Of a stretch of DNA of 64,000 bases, positions 11,708 through 22,503 are shown piece after piece. A program made the translations under genes and the position numbers. The notes under the pieces were generated by a model. It saw nothing but the letters and a program-made list of their open reading frames with translations. It was not told the origin of the DNA and ran no database searches. Source of the stretch: Clavaria fumosa (lineage: Eukaryota; Basidiomycota; Agaricomycetes; Agaricales; Clavariaceae); NCBI GenBank assembly GCA_951802425.1, contig OX637803.1, positions 1,364,001 to 1,428,000 on the forward strand, given 5' to 3'. Positions within the stretch are counted from its first letter, which is position 1. Every line of letters starts with the position of its first letter.

Positions 11708-13240
11708 CTAAGCTCCGAGTGGTCCAGGTTTGTCAGGGTAAGTGGAATGGAAGTCTGTGACAAGGTCCGGTGCGTGCTCAAGCTCCATAGTGAGCAGCCA
11801 GGAGGTTTCTTCGTCAGTTCCTTCATAACCTGTCCACCAGACCAAGTAGAGTAGCTTACAATTCTTCCTCCGGTTGTGATACTTAGAATCCAAAATTTCT
11901 GTGATCTCAAATTCCAGTTCTCCATCAACAACTACAGGTTTTGGAGGGGGCTGGATCCAGTTCGCGATTGTGTTCGGTGTTGCCAATTCCAGCATTGAAA
12001 TGTGGAATACCGGATGTATGGAGTGGAGTGTTTCCAGGAGTCAGAGGGTAAAGGAGCTTCGTCCGGCTTGAGCAATGATCTCATAAGGTCCGAGCATTTT
12101 CTCGCTGAGCTTTTTGGATGGTCAGGTGGTGTGGAAGAATTCTGCCTTGACAAAAACTTTGTTTCCAATGCAGAAATCCAGGGCCAGAATATGATGCTGG
12201 TCAGCAGACTTTTGGTACTGTTGCTGCGCAGCAAGGATTTGTTGCTGGAGTTCCTGGTGGAGAGTTTCCAGGTCAGCGACATAAGTCTGGGCACAGGAGG
12301 AAGTCATGTCCTGGTTGACTTGGATGGAAATGCTGGGATGGTAGCCTTTGTTAGCAAAGAAAGGCAAAATTCCAGTTGTCTCGCTCAGAGCATTGTTGTA
12401 CGCAAATTCCATGAGTGGGAGGAGCTCAGACCAATTATCTTGCTGATAATTGCAGTAAGACTGGAGATACTGCTCCAGTGTCTGATTCAACCACTCGGTT
12501 TGACCATCTGCTTCCGGGTGATGTCTGGACATGAAGTGGAGAGTCATGTCAAGGGCTTTTCTGAGGGAGCAGAAAAAGTGTGAAACAAATTCTGGTCTAC
12601 AATCAGAGGTTACGTGCAAGGGAACTCCATGCTTGGAGAAGACATGCTGGATGAAAAGTCCAGCAAGGTCCGTCAATGTAACCATGTCATAGGTCAGAGT
12701 AAAGATTCCTTGCTTGGAGGAGCAGTTGACGACAACAAGGATGGAATTAAATCTGTCGGATTGTGGGAGGTGTTCAATAAAGTCCATGGAAATCGAATTC
12801 CATGGTAATTCCAGGACTGGGAGTTGGTGGAGGAGACCATAAGGCCAGTGTCTTCAGGACTTCGACCTGCTGCAGTTAGTACAGGAGTTGCAATATTCTG
12901 AGATGAAACTGCAAAGTCCAGGCCACATATACTCCCTTCAGATCAAATCCAGAGTTTTGTTTTGTCCGAAGTGTCCAGAAATCGGGTGGTCATGCCTGTA
13001 CAGCAGGACACAGAGTCGGAGGTCATTGGAGTCCAGAATGTATATCTGGTCGTCCAGTCACAGGAAGCCAGACGCATCTACAGTCCACTGGGGATTATCT
13101 CTGGTGCCTGTTATGGATCTGGTACTGGGTGCAGTCAGAAATGAGTCACTGAGAGTCAGGATGACTCAGACAGGTCCTCAATTCCTTATGCAGTTGGTCT
13201 ACAGGACTAGTAGATCCTCCAGTTCCATACCTTCCTGCTA
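11708..13240 (-). mobile_element. Gypsy-3: integrase and chromodomain fragment of a Ty3/gypsy element
   Basis: Read right to left: decayed integrase zinc-finger region (about 12800-13100, CNSCTNCSRSK), integrase core 12122-12787 (MDFIEHLP, TSDCRPEF, GQTEWLNQ: the D, D and E of the DDE triad), then the C-terminal barrel, and a chromodomain at 11708-11995 (EFEITEILDSK, YLVWWTGYEGTDEETSW) ending at a stop. In-frame TGAs lie where Arg is expected (after FFHTT and after SSFTL), again CGA-to-TGA. Reverse transcriptase, protease and gag are absent, so the element is truncated at about 13.2 kb. It is closest to Gypsy-2 by sequence (AYNNALS, FFANKGYHP, CNYQQDNWS). Confidence 0.85.
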
Positions 13241-14079
13241 ACAGTATTGGAACCAACACTGCTAGCAAGGCATTGCTCTGGGCAGATATTATTATTATTA
13301 GTTACCTAAGTCACAACATCCCATGGGCTTAGCTATTGATTCCCCATAGTCTGTCTCAACCTGGTATCACTCCACAGGCTGATACTATGGCTCAATGACT
13401 GACCACTCCATAGGTATTGTACACTTAAGCCAAATCAACATAGATAGGTCAAAAATCGAATGGTGAATAACTAGCTAACCAGTGAAGGGAGAATTAAGAT
13501 AAAAAGTTCATGAGATTTTCCTGGCTTTGTAGACCATTCTAGCTCTATAAACCTTCCCTCAATTCTCACTACTTGGCTAGTTATTCACTACTTACTCTGA
13601 TGAATACATTGGTACATTGTACAGTAGAGTACCTTGTACCCTATACCAAAATATTCATATCTTGTTCAATACTTACCGCGCCGAGGGGAGCCGGCACAGG
13701 GCGACAGTCCTGAGGCATAGGTACCTTTGGGTACCATCTGCACTAGACCAGACTAAGTCCTTAGTCAGCGATTACTGTATCTAGCTAAACTAGACTCAGT
13801 CCTTAGTTTAACTAAAAGAGTCCTTAGCTCCCTGGGGGGCTAGACTAACACTTAGTCCCTTTGCAGGATGGTTTGACAGATATGTGGGTATGTAAAGATG
13901 CCTGGAACGCGAAGTTCCGTCAGCTATTTATACTCAAATTCGTGTACCTACTACATTCAGAAGAATACAACATGGCTCCTTAAGTAGTAATCCTAACATA
14001 CCGTTTAAGGACTCTAAATTAAGGTGAATTCAGTGGCTTTACATATCAGGTAAGATCATAATTTTATCTTATCTCCTGT
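13241..14079. other. No gene; short repeated motif AGTCCTTAG
   Basis: About 840 bp without coding signal. 13750-13860 repeats AGTCCTTAG/CTTAGTCC several times in both orientations. No terminal repeats or target duplications were found. Confidence 0.4.
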
Positions 14080-14800
14080 TGTCGCCATCATTGCCATCTG
14101 TTGTTGCTGTCTGTCATTGTCTGCCATCTTCTGTTGCCCATAAGTGTTGCTGCTGCTGTTGTAGTTGCCATCATATCTTGGGAGAGGTGAGGAAGAAAGA
14201 TGAGAGGGAGAGAGAGAAGAGGGAGAGAGAGAGAGAAAAGAAGGAGAGGGAGAGAGAAAAGGGGGAGAGGGAGAGAGAAAAGAGGGAGAGGGAGAGAGAA
14301 AAGAGGGGGAGGGAGAGCCACCATTGTCACCATAGTCCTTGACCTGTAAATAGAATGAATGAAGAAAAAGCAAAAAAGGGGGAGAGGACACACCTGGGGT
14401 TCCTTAGCTGCCAGAAGAGAGAGAGAGAGCCACTGCCGCTACTGCCACCACCATCATCACTTGAGGGAAGGGAGGAAGAGAGGAAGAGAGGAAGAGAGGG
14501 AGGGAGGGAGAATGGGTGCCACCATTGCTGTCCCCACCCTGTCACCCTTGTAAAAAGGTGAAAAAAGAACGGAGGGGGGGAGGATGCACCTAGTGGCCCC
14601 CTAGCTGCCTGTGCCTAGTTGCCTGTACCACACCACATTGTTGTCATCATTGTTGTTGCCATCCAGGGTTGTTGTTATTGCCCTGTAAAAGCATGAAGAA
14701 AAAAGAAGTAGAGTTAAAAAAAGGGAGAGAGGAGAGGACACACCTGGCAGAGGAGAAGGAGAGCCACTGCTGCCTGTAGCTGGCTCCCTGTGGCGAGGGG
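14080..14800. repeat. Low-complexity GA-rich array with intron-like modules
   Basis: 14190-14310 and 14415-14510 are purine-rich (GAGAGGGAGAGA, GGAAGAGA). Between them lie three related modules (about 14340-14400, 14548-14610, 14680-14745). Read on the - strand, these run from a GGTG-(T/C) start through a T-rich tract to CTATTTACAG or a similar end. Reading frames through this stretch are not convincing genes. Confidence 0.7.
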
Positions 14801-14869
14801 CAGGGGTGGTGAGAGTGAGAGTGATGTGTCATGTTCAATTTCAATATGGGGCATGTGACAACTTTTGTG

Positions 14870-15495
14870 TCACCCATTCTCTAAATGCATTTGGTACTCT
14901 TCCTCACATGCCTTCTGTCAAAGATGAGCATCAGGACATTTCATTGCCTGTGCATAGTTGTGTGGGTTTGCTCCAGAAACAAGACCAGCAAATTCAACCA
15001 CCACCTCCTCATCATCATTCTCCCTTAAGTTCATCTCATCTCCTGAAAGTGGAATCTCCTCAGTCATGGGTTCAGGTGAAGGTCTAACTTTCCACCATTC
15101 ACCTGGAGGTCTCCTGAGACGAGGCTCTCTTCTCAGAGCAAGTGGTGGACTGGGAGGGTAAACCTCAGGAGCTGGAGAGTCTTCTCTCATCTCAGGGGTT
15201 GCCATAGGATTAGCTTGTGCATCCAAATCAGGCTCATCCATTACTTGGATATAGTCAGAGACTGGCTTGGGGACTGGAGGTTTGGTTACCCTTGGCAAAC
15301 TGTCCTGCTGGTGATGTCTCTTGTGAGGGAAGTGATGTTCATAAAACTCAGCCCTCTCACTGATCACAGTTTTCTTGGTGGTAGGGTTATAAAACTTCCA
15401 ACCCTTGTAGCCCTCTGGATATCCAATGAAGATGCATTTCTCCATGTGTGAACCAAGAAGTGGCCTCTTGTCCTTCTGTATGTGCACATATGACT
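14870..15495 (-). pseudogene. Copia-A family fragment: integrase end and linker (inverted piece)
   Basis: Minus-strand reading gives LLGSHMEKCIFIGYPEGYKG, TTKKTVISERAEF, HKRHHQQDSLPRVTK, RRPPGEWWKV and AQAMKCPDAHL, which match the Copia-A polyprotein between integrase and reverse transcriptase (31.47-32.04 kb) with scattered changes. It is fused at about 15492-15496 to plus-strand reverse transcriptase sequence of the same family. A piece of one element has therefore been inverted, or two pieces joined head to head, with the bases between them lost. Non-functional. Confidence 0.85.
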
Positions 15496-16513
15496 GGCAG
15501 CAATTGAGGATATGCACTTGCACACTGTGGACATTTCTCATGCTTTTGTGAATGGGAAGTTAGATGAGGAAATCTATATGGAGCAACCTCAGGGATTTGT
15601 TCAACCTGGCTATGTGTGCAAACTGCATCGCTCCCTCTATGGCCTGAAGCAAGCTTCAAGAGTCTGGAATAAGACTCTTCATGCTGTATTCTCAAAGATG
15701 GGATTTAAGAGATCAGAGTCAGACGATGGCATCTATGTCTTTGTGAAGGATGATGTTCACATTTTTGTGCCTGTCTGGGTGGATGACATTACATTTGCAT
15801 CAAAATCTCACTCATCCATCAATTCATGCATTCAGGAGTTGGGGAAACAATTTGATCTGAGGAATTTGGGTCCCACCACTTATCTGTTGGGGATAGAAAT
15901 TAAGAGAGATTATGCAAATCACTCAATTTCACTGTCCCAAAAGCAGTACATCCTAGATGTGTTGGAAAGATTCAAGATATCTGACTGTTGTCCTGTTTCC
16001 ACACCCATTGACCCTGGATTGCGATTGGAAAAGGACATGAGTGCCAGTACTCCTGAGGAGATAGCTGCCATGAAAGAAATCCCATATCTGAATGCAGTTG
16101 GTGCTTTGATGTACTTGGCTATGTCCACCAGACCAGACATTGCATATGCATGTGGTGTCCTTGCAAGATTTTCATCTAATCCTGGTCTTGCACACTGGAA
16201 AGCAGTTAAACATCTGATGAGATACATAAAGGGGACTGTGGATGTGAAGTTGACTTATGGACCTTCATCCTTTGGTGAACTGTTCACATCATTTTCTGAT
16301 GCTGACTTTGGAGGATGCAAGCAGTCTGGCAAGTCTACCAGTGGGTATTTGATTAAAGTTGGGACAGGTGCTGTCAGCTGGAGGAGCAAATTACAGCCAA
16401 TTGTGGCCTTGTCCACCACAGAAGCTGAGTATATTGCTGCAGTTGAAGCTGGAAAGGAGATGTTATGGATGCACAATATTCTTAGTGAATTTGGGTATAA
16501 ACCCAGTTTGTGA
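15496..16513 (+). pseudogene. Copia-A2 reverse transcriptase and partial RNase H
   Basis: Open for 333 codons: HTVDISHAFVNGKLDEEIY, SLYGLKQASRVWN, the catalytic VPVWVDDITFAS (DD pair intact), RPDIAYACGVL, and RNase H motifs FSDADFGGC and STTEAEYIAA, ending in TGA at 16511-16513. The start of the RT domain is missing (fused to an inverted fragment), and the RNase H stops about 90 residues earlier than in Copia-C, just before a purine-rich tract (ACAGGGGAG) and the 3' LTR. This is a 5'-truncated, 3'-shortened copy. Confidence 0.85.
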
Positions 16514-16526
16514 GATCACAGGGGAG

Positions 16527-16834
16527 TGTTAAGTGTGATAGCCCATCCTTCCTTCACATTAGTTTCACCTTCCTAAGTTGTGTAATTGTTGCCCAGGACT
16601 CTTTCCTTTCATCCTGAGGCATTATGTAACTGTTGTTGCTTATGTAAGCATAGATACTTCGCCACAGAGTCCAGTTTCAGTCCCTCAGTGACTTGTACTG
16701 GACTCTAGGTGAGTATCCCCTCATGTACTTCATTTACCTATGTACTTTTACTAATATAGTGACTTGTACTGGACTCTAGATTCCAGTGAGGCTCTAGGAG
16801 CCCTGTCCTCCCATCTACTCAGGTCTGCTTGACA
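16527..16834 (+). repeat. Copia-A family 3' LTR
   Basis: 308 bp, TGTTAAGTGTGATAG to TCTGCTTGACA, preceded by a polypurine tract (AGGGGAG). Closely similar to the 306-bp LTR at 27637-27942. Contains two copies of AGTGACTTGTACTGGACTCTAG (internal direct repeat). Confidence 0.9.
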
Positions 16835-17615
16835 GTGATTTATGAAGGAGTTCTACCATATGATTGGAATAAAAGTGAACCCAAGCACTGTTTTCCACCC
16901 CCAGACTGATGGACAAACTGAGTGGGTAAACCAGGAGATTGAGACCTACCTATGGGGATATGTAGACCACCTCCAGGACAATTGGGCTGAGTGGCTAAGT
17001 ACTGCAGAGTTCACACTAAACAACTGGGAGCACTCTGCTACAGGCTACACCCCTTTCTTCCTGGACTACAGGCGACTTCCCTGGAGTGGAGGAATTCATC
17101 CCCAGACTGAGGTAAATCTAGTGGCTGATGAGTGGATGGCAAAGCTTGAAGAGTTGCAGCAAGCTGCTAAGGAGGCTATGAAAATAGCTGCGCTAGCCAT
17201 GAAGAAAGCTATGATAATGGGAAGTGACCTAGCCATGAGTACCAATAGGGGAACCTTGTGTGGCTCAACACACAAAACTTAAAAATGGACTGCCCCAACA
17301 AGAAACTCGACAACAAACATGCCAGACCTTTCACTATTGTAGAGAAAGTAGGACCTGTGGGGTACTGCCTCAAACTACCACCAGCCTGGCATATCCACAA
17401 CACATTCAATGAAGCCCTGCTAACTCCATATACCCCCCCTCCTTTGCCTCCCAGTCCCAACCTTTGCCTCCCCCTCCCACCATTGACAATGACCACCTGG
17501 AATATGATGTTGAAGAGATTCTGGATGTGAAGAAGGTAGGACATGGAGTGAAGCTGGTGAAATGGTTAGGCTCTACCAGCTCACAGAGTTTGCATGAAAT
17601 CACATCACCCATTCC
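16835..17615 (+). pseudogene. Gypsy-1-like integrase and chromodomain fragment
   Basis: Starts inside the integrase core (MKEFYHMIGIKVNPS, HPQTDGQTEWVNQE) and matches the Gypsy-1 polyprotein from residue about 925 onward. It then changes frame near 17260 (LKMDCPNKKLDNKHARPF) and reaches the chromodomain start (VEEILDVKK). Several Arg codons of Gypsy-1 are Trp here (TERVN to TEWVN, NREHS to NWEHS), as expected from CGG-to-TGG changes. The Copia-A2 LTR abuts its 5' end and the tRNA-like LTR element its 3' end. Confidence 0.85.
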
Positions 17616-17833
17616 TGTTAGGTTGTAATGTGTCAACCAACAGTTCAGGGTGCCCCTCAATTGGGTGGGTTGGGCTTAGGAGGAGGAGGCACCAGTTCAC
17701 TGAACTTGGGTACTTAACCAACACCCAACTTCCTATTGGATCAGACCATATAGCTCAGTGGTTAAGATCACCCATCATGAATCTGGGAGGTCCTGGGTTC
17801 AATTCCCTGTGTGGTCACTTTTCTTACTTAACA
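17616..17833 (+). mobile_element. tRNA-like LTR element (copy 1)
   Basis: 218 bp, TGTTAGGTTG to CTTACTTAACA, so the ends form a TGTTA/TAACA inverted repeat as in LTRs. Positions 17744-17817 hold a 74-nt tRNA-like cloverleaf: acceptor GACCATA/TGTGGTC, D stem GCTC/GAGC-type, A box TAGCTCAGTGG and B box GGTTCAATTCC. The anticodon loop is irregular, so it is not a normal tRNA. Its right flank (GTCCTCTCT) is the same Copia-A gag site as for copy 3, so copies 1 and 3 descend from one insertion. No intact duplication is seen on the left. Confidence 0.75.
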
Positions 17834-18692
17834 GTCCTCTCTCCAGTGACCACTCTCCACACTCCAACAGCCTGGAGGGAAGACTTCATAATAGTCTTCC
17901 ACTCCTTATAATTGCTGTCAGACAGCTTAGGAAAATCTGGGATAGAACCAGACATCTCTCCAACAAAGGACTAAAAATGCGAAATAGAGGGGTGACAAAA
18001 ATCGCGATGGCGAGGGAAGGGATAGTGCGATTTTGCGCGAACTCCGTAGGCTGGTGGGGCTATAGGGCCTCTATCGATGTGCCAAAGGGCTTGGTGATAG
18101 CTGTGGTCCTGAGTGAGATATGACGAAAATTCGAAATGAGTGGAGTTGAATGGCAATGATGAAATTGGCGATTGCGAGGGAACGACTCATGCGATCTACT
18201 GCGAACTTGGGGAGCTGATGGGCGTCGATGTGTAGTATGGGCACCCGAAATAGCAAATGGGTACGATAAGACGTTGTTGAGATACGATGAATTTTGTCAC
18301 AGGAGGGCGTCTGTGAGGCAAAATGGGAAACAATGATTGTGGACGAACGACTGATGCGAATCGTGCGAAACCCCGCGTGCTGGTAGAAACAATATGGTAG
18401 ACCGGGTCCACAAAGAATCAAGGGAATCCTAGCAGTGGTTACTGAGATATTCGCAACTCTGGGATATGGTCTTGGAGGCGAAATGGGCACAGTGCCAGAT
18501 CTCGGGAACAGGTGGTCGGATCGGTGTGAAACTTGGTACGACGATTGATGCAGTAGGCGCAAGGCGTCTGACAGGGTTTGGAGTGAATCCGTTATCAGGA
18601 TCCCAAGATATGAGAAGTTGGAGAAATAGGAGAACAATGTCTCAGATGGAGACAGGCACACTGCGAGCCAGTCCGAGCAGCTAATGACGTAA
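17834..18692 (-). mobile_element. Copia-A leader and gag-start fragment, inverted
   Basis: Reverse complement of 28066-28920: first codons of gag (MSGSIPDFPKLSD read on the minus strand) and about 740 bp of untranslated leader, with a few substitutions. The match ends near 18692, where Copia-B LTR sequence begins. Confidence 0.85.
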
Positions 18693-18965
18693 TATTGGCA
18701 CTATAGGCTAATCAGTGTCTACCAGTGTCACACGTCAGTCTCTACCTAGATGTCATATCTTTGTTCCTGTTTGTTTCCCTATGTATAAAGCTCTCGTAGT
18801 TGAACTTCCTCCCTCAGCTCTTGCCCACAATGCGAGACTGAGGTGAGTTCTAGCTTGTCGGCTACACATACAGACTCTCATACTTTATCACTTGTTAGTT
18901 TGGACTAGGTATGAATATACAGCTCTTGCCCACAACGTGAGACTGAGTTTGGACTAGATCCAACA
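18693..18965 (+). repeat. Copia-B 5' LTR (left end uncertain)
   Basis: Ends ...GGATCCAACA-type at 18965, immediately before a GATTATGAGAC primer site. Contains a TATA-like box (TGTATAAAGC near 18782) and an internal direct repeat (CAGCTCTTGCCCACAA twice). No second copy lies in the window, so the left end cannot be fixed. Confidence 0.55.
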
Positions 18966-18976
18966 GATTATGAGAC
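18966..18976 (+). other. Copia-B primer binding site
   Basis: GATTATGAGAC directly follows the LTR. Its reverse complement GTCTCATAATC matches the anticodon arm of elongator tRNA-Met as I recall it from yeast. The same 11 bases follow the LTRs of Copia-A and Copia-C. Confidence 0.65.
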
Positions 18977-19123
18977 CAGGCTGCTTATAGAGTCATTGTG
19001 GATCTGAATCTAATCTCGGTTGCGTTCACAAGCACCCACCTCGAGTCGAACTCATACACATCCCCATTCGCGTTCTCCCTGAGCTGTGTAACAGTTATAG
19101 AGCGTTCTCTTTGAGCCGCCAAA

Positions 19124-20752
19124 ATGAAACTCGATCACATAACCCTTCTGGAAGGTGTGAAGAATTATGTGGAATGGTCAAAAGGCATGAAATACGCCCT
19201 CATGGGCAAACAACTTTGGAAACACATATTGAAGGGGACAAATCGCGTTGATATTGCGAACTATGGGGTATATGCACCTGTGCTGATGGCAGGAAGCTCC
19301 GAAGAAGAATTTGAAGCGGCCGAGAAGTACGCTGCATCCGATGCGAAGGCTAATTCAGCCATCCGCCGTCGCCTTGCCCCACTTGTACAGGCAAACATAC
19401 CTGCCACCTGTGACCACTCTGCGTGCGACACCTGGGAACATCTCAAAGAAACGTACTACAAGTCCGATGTAAGCGCACAGTTTACGCTCAGAGAGCAGGT
19501 AGCTTCTCTCAAACTTCGAGATGCTGCCGATGCCGAGAGGTATCTTGGGGAGTTCAACACTGCAATGGAACAGTTTGCTGCCATGGGTGTGAGCTACTCC
19601 GATGCAGACACAATCTTCCAGACCATCAACAGGATCCCCGATGTGGGAACCTGGCTCGTCTTCAAGCAGGTGACCCTGGCCGCCATCTCTGCAGCTGCTG
19701 CGACTTCAACCCCGATGACCTATAGCCAAGTGAGATACCGCATAGAGGCGGAAGCAGAGAGGGTTCGCGGCCTGGGGAAGCAACGCCCAGGGCCGGGCTC
19801 CGAATACACAAATGTGGCAAGGGAGGTTTGCAAGCATCAGAACAACCCAAGCGGTACCCCTTGCACAAACCCACGTTGCACAAGGAATGGGCGACAAGCT
19901 GAATCACACGACCTGGAGCATTGTTTCCAGCCAGGAGGGGGTATGGAAGGCCAGAAGCCTGAGTGGATGGTACAGCGTGACAAGGCGAGGAAGGCAGCGA
20001 AGCCTGCCCACTCGAATCCAGCCATGGCAAGTCAGCCGCCAGCAGCGCTAGCAGCCTCCAGAATCGAATGGAATCTTGATGCCGACCTCTCCTGTGTGGC
20101 TTCTGAAGGTCCCGAGCTGGCCCTCCTAGCGAACCACGCCCTGGCTGCGCTCCTAGACTCTGGGACAACATCCCACATCATGAGGGACAGGCAGCACTTC
20201 TGGACTTACGATAAGACTCTCACAACCCCAGTCCGAACAGCAAATCATGGTGTTCTCGAGATGCGTGGTTGTGGGGACTGTGTCGCACTTATTCGGTGGA
20301 ACAGTCACTCACACCGACTCAAGTTCAGAGGCTGTCTTCATGCACCTAGGGCCGTCATCAACCTAGTATCTGTCAGAACGATGGTCAATGCGAACTTCAG
20401 GCTAAACTTTGACTTTGGGAAGGTGTCAATCACCACACCTCCCTCTCCCTCCGGTCGCCATGTGTGCTATGAGCGAGAGTTGGAAGGGAAGCTCGCTTTC
20501 CTCGACATTGAGTTTCTCATGCCACTGCCAAGCCTGCCAAGGTTCCCAGAGGAGTCCTCTGCATTTGCTAAAATTGAACTGACTGCTGAACTCTGGCATG
20601 CTCAACTAGGCCATGCTGGAGGCGAAGTTGCCAGGTGCCTGTGGTCCTCAGCTACTGGTGTCATGATGGCCCCTGACAAACCCTACACATGCGAGGCTTG
20701 TATCATTGGAAAACCCCCACGGCAACCACATCCCTCATCTGAAATGCCTTGA
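19124..20752 (+). CDS. Copia-B Gag-protease polyprotein, N-terminal part
   Basis: 542 residues from ATG at 19124 to TGA at 20750-20752. The N-terminal gag region (MKLDHITLLEGVKNYVEWSK, LWKHILKG) is typical of copia gag. A Cys/His segment (CKHQNN...CTNPRC...HCFQ) replaces the usual zinc knuckle. The aspartic protease follows (AALLDSGTTSHIM; Asp-Ser-Gly near residue 343), then the GAG pre-integrase region (ELWHAQLGHAGG, CEACIIGKP). The reading frame is intact but stops at the start of the integrase, where a short overlap would continue KFLELVHFD. CpG content is high compared with Copia-A and Copia-C, suggesting a younger or less methylated copy. Confidence 0.85.
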   Translation: MKLDHITLLEGVKNYVEWSKGMKYALMGKQLWKHILKGTNRVDIANYGVYAPVLMAGSSEEEFEAAEKYAASDAKANSAIRRRLAPLVQANIPATCDHSACDTWEHLKETYYKSDVSAQFTLREQVASLKLRDAADAERYLGEFNTAMEQFAAMGVSYSDADTIFQTINRIPDVGTWLVFKQVTLAAISAAAATSTPMTYSQVRYRIEAEAERVRGLGKQRPGPGSEYTNVAREVCKHQNNPSGTPCTNPRCTRNGRQAESHDLEHCFQPGGGMEGQKPEWMVQRDKARKAAKPAHSNPAMASQPPAALAASRIEWNLDADLSCVASEGPELALLANHALAALLDSGTTSHIMRDRQHFWTYDKTLTTPVRTANHGVLEMRGCGDCVALIRWNSHSHRLKFRGCLHAPRAVINLVSVRTMVNANFRLNFDFGKVSITTPPSPSGRHVCYERELEGKLAFLDIEFLMPLPSLPRFPEESSAFAKIELTAELWHAQLGHAGGEVARCLWSSATGVMMAPDKPYTCEACIIGKPPRQPHPSSEMP

Positions 20753-20986
20753 GCCAGCAAGTTCTTGGAGCTGGTGCACTTTGATATGTTTGGTCCTTTC
20801 CCTGTGGAAACTCCTCATGGGAAGCTCTATGGGATCCTTTTCTTGGACGACTATGGGTGGACTTTTGCAAGACATTCGCGCCTGTGGTCAAGGGCACTTC
20901 TGGGCGGATGGTCACAGCTGCTGCGTGTCGTCGGGGGTGGTCTCTGGAATGTTTTGATGCCACACAAGCCTTTCTCTGGGGTGATT

Positions 20987-21304
20987 TGTTGGAATTGGCT
21001 ATCTCAGCCATCGATCAGATAAGCGCTTATTCATTTCACTTTAGTCATCAGACTGGGCCCCTTAGTAAGAACGTCATGTGATTATGTAGAGGTACTAACG
21101 CCATTGGTAGTTATTAATAGCTATCACATGACTGCAGTAGTATATAAGTAGCTCACCAGATGTAGTAGATACCCATCTGGTTATCCAGTTTTGTGCCCCG
21201 GTTTACCACTGCCGCTACCGACTCGACTTCGCTCATCATCACCGTCGTCATCCTTCGATAGGATCCTCACCGATCAGCACACCGACAACCAGATTCTATT
21301 AACA
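20987..21304 (+). repeat. Solo LTR, 318-bp family (copy a)
   Basis: TGTTGGAATTGG to CTATTAACA, with target duplication TGATT at 20982-20986 and 21305-21309. Contains TATATAAG near 21139. No internal domain of this family occurs in the window. Confidence 0.92.
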
Positions 21305-21667
21305 TGATTTAGAGGAGGAACTGTACATGAAGATCCCTGATGGCTTCGTATTTCCTGATGGCGCCTAACCCGACAGATGCAACACCATTGCTGATGTCGT
21401 CATGCGTCTCTGGAAGTCCCTTTGTGGCCTGAAACAGGCATCCTGCATCTGGTACATCAAACTTCGTGGTGTGCTGGAGAAGCTGGGCTTCACCTGCTCT
21501 GAGGTGGACCATGCACTCTTTATCTTCAACAGTGTCTGGTGTGACGAAGTTGTCCAATGTCTACTAACAATTCATGTCGATGATGGGATGGCCAGGTCAA
21601 GCTCTCAGGCATTCCTGAACTGGGTAAAGCAGGGGATATTGGAAGAGTTCGGTTTGAAGGATCTGGG

Positions 21668-21887
21668 TGTTAGGTTGTAATGTGTCAACCAACAGTTCAG
21701 GGTGCCCCTCAATTGGGTGGGTTGGGCTTAGGAGGAGGAGGCACCAGTTCACTGAACTTGGGTACTTAACCAACACCCAACTTCCTATTGGATCAGACCA
21801 TATAGCTCAGTGGTTAAGTGCACCCGTCATGAATATCTGGGAGGTCCTGGGTTCAATTCCCTGTGTGGTCACTTTTCTTACTTAACA
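21668..21887 (+). mobile_element. tRNA-like LTR element (copy 2)
   Basis: 220 bp with the same TGTTA/TAACA ends as copies 1 and 3. A perfect 5-bp duplication CTGGG flanks it (21663-21667, 21888-21892). tRNA-like part at 21796-21871. This insertion into the Copia-B reverse transcriptase is independent of copies 1 and 3. Confidence 0.85.
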
Positions 21888-22185
21888 CTGGGACCCGTAA
21901 AGACGTTCCTCAGAGTACAATTCAAATGCTCCCTTGCCACACTCGAACTCTGGATCCACCAAAGTGAGTACATTGACACTTTGCTAGCAGACTATAGTCT
22001 CTTGGACTGTGCTGCCGCCTCGACCCCAATGGACTCAGAGCACCCATTCAGGGATGACACCGATTCACTCCCTGACATCCCAAGCCTCAAGGCCTCGTAC
22101 CAGGCGCTAATGGGACGGCTTCTCTTCCTCTCCCTGTTCACACGACCAGACATTACCCTTGCAGTTAACCGGCTCACTCAATTCA

Positions 22186-22503
22186 TGTTAATAGAATCTG
22201 GTTGTCGGTGTGCTGATCGGTGAGGATCCTATCGAAGGACGACAACGGTGACGATGAGCGAAGTCGAGTCGGTAGCGGTAGTGGTAGTCCGGGGCACAAA
22301 ACTGGATAACCAGATGGGTATCTACTACATCTGGTGAGCTACTTATATACTACTGCAGTCATGTGATAGCTATTAATAACTACCAATGGCGTTAGTACCT
22401 CTACATAATCACATGACGTTCTTACTAAGGGGCCCGGTCTGATGACTAAAGTGAAATGAATAAGCGCTTATCTGATCGATGGCTGAGATAGCCAATTCCA
22501 ACA
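22186..22503 (-). repeat. Solo LTR, 318-bp family (copy b, reversed)
   Basis: Reverse-orientation copy with target duplication ATTCA at 22181-22185 and 22504-22508. It splits the copia RNase H region: NRLTQF continues after it as NANPLPCNFA. Confidence 0.92.

Noticed and set aside
10547..11931. Minus-strand open frames overlapping the Gypsy-3 accessory gene
   Set aside because: They are the complement of a Lys/Glu-rich coding strand and show only Ser/Pro/Leu-rich shadow composition.
13241..14079. DNA transposon suggested by repeated AGTCCTTAG motifs
   Set aside because: No terminal inverted repeats, target duplication or transposase could be found.
17744..17817. Functional tRNA gene
   Set aside because: A and B boxes and acceptor stem are good, but position 33 is not T in the best fold, the T stem has a mismatch, and identical copies sit inside an LTR-like mobile unit.
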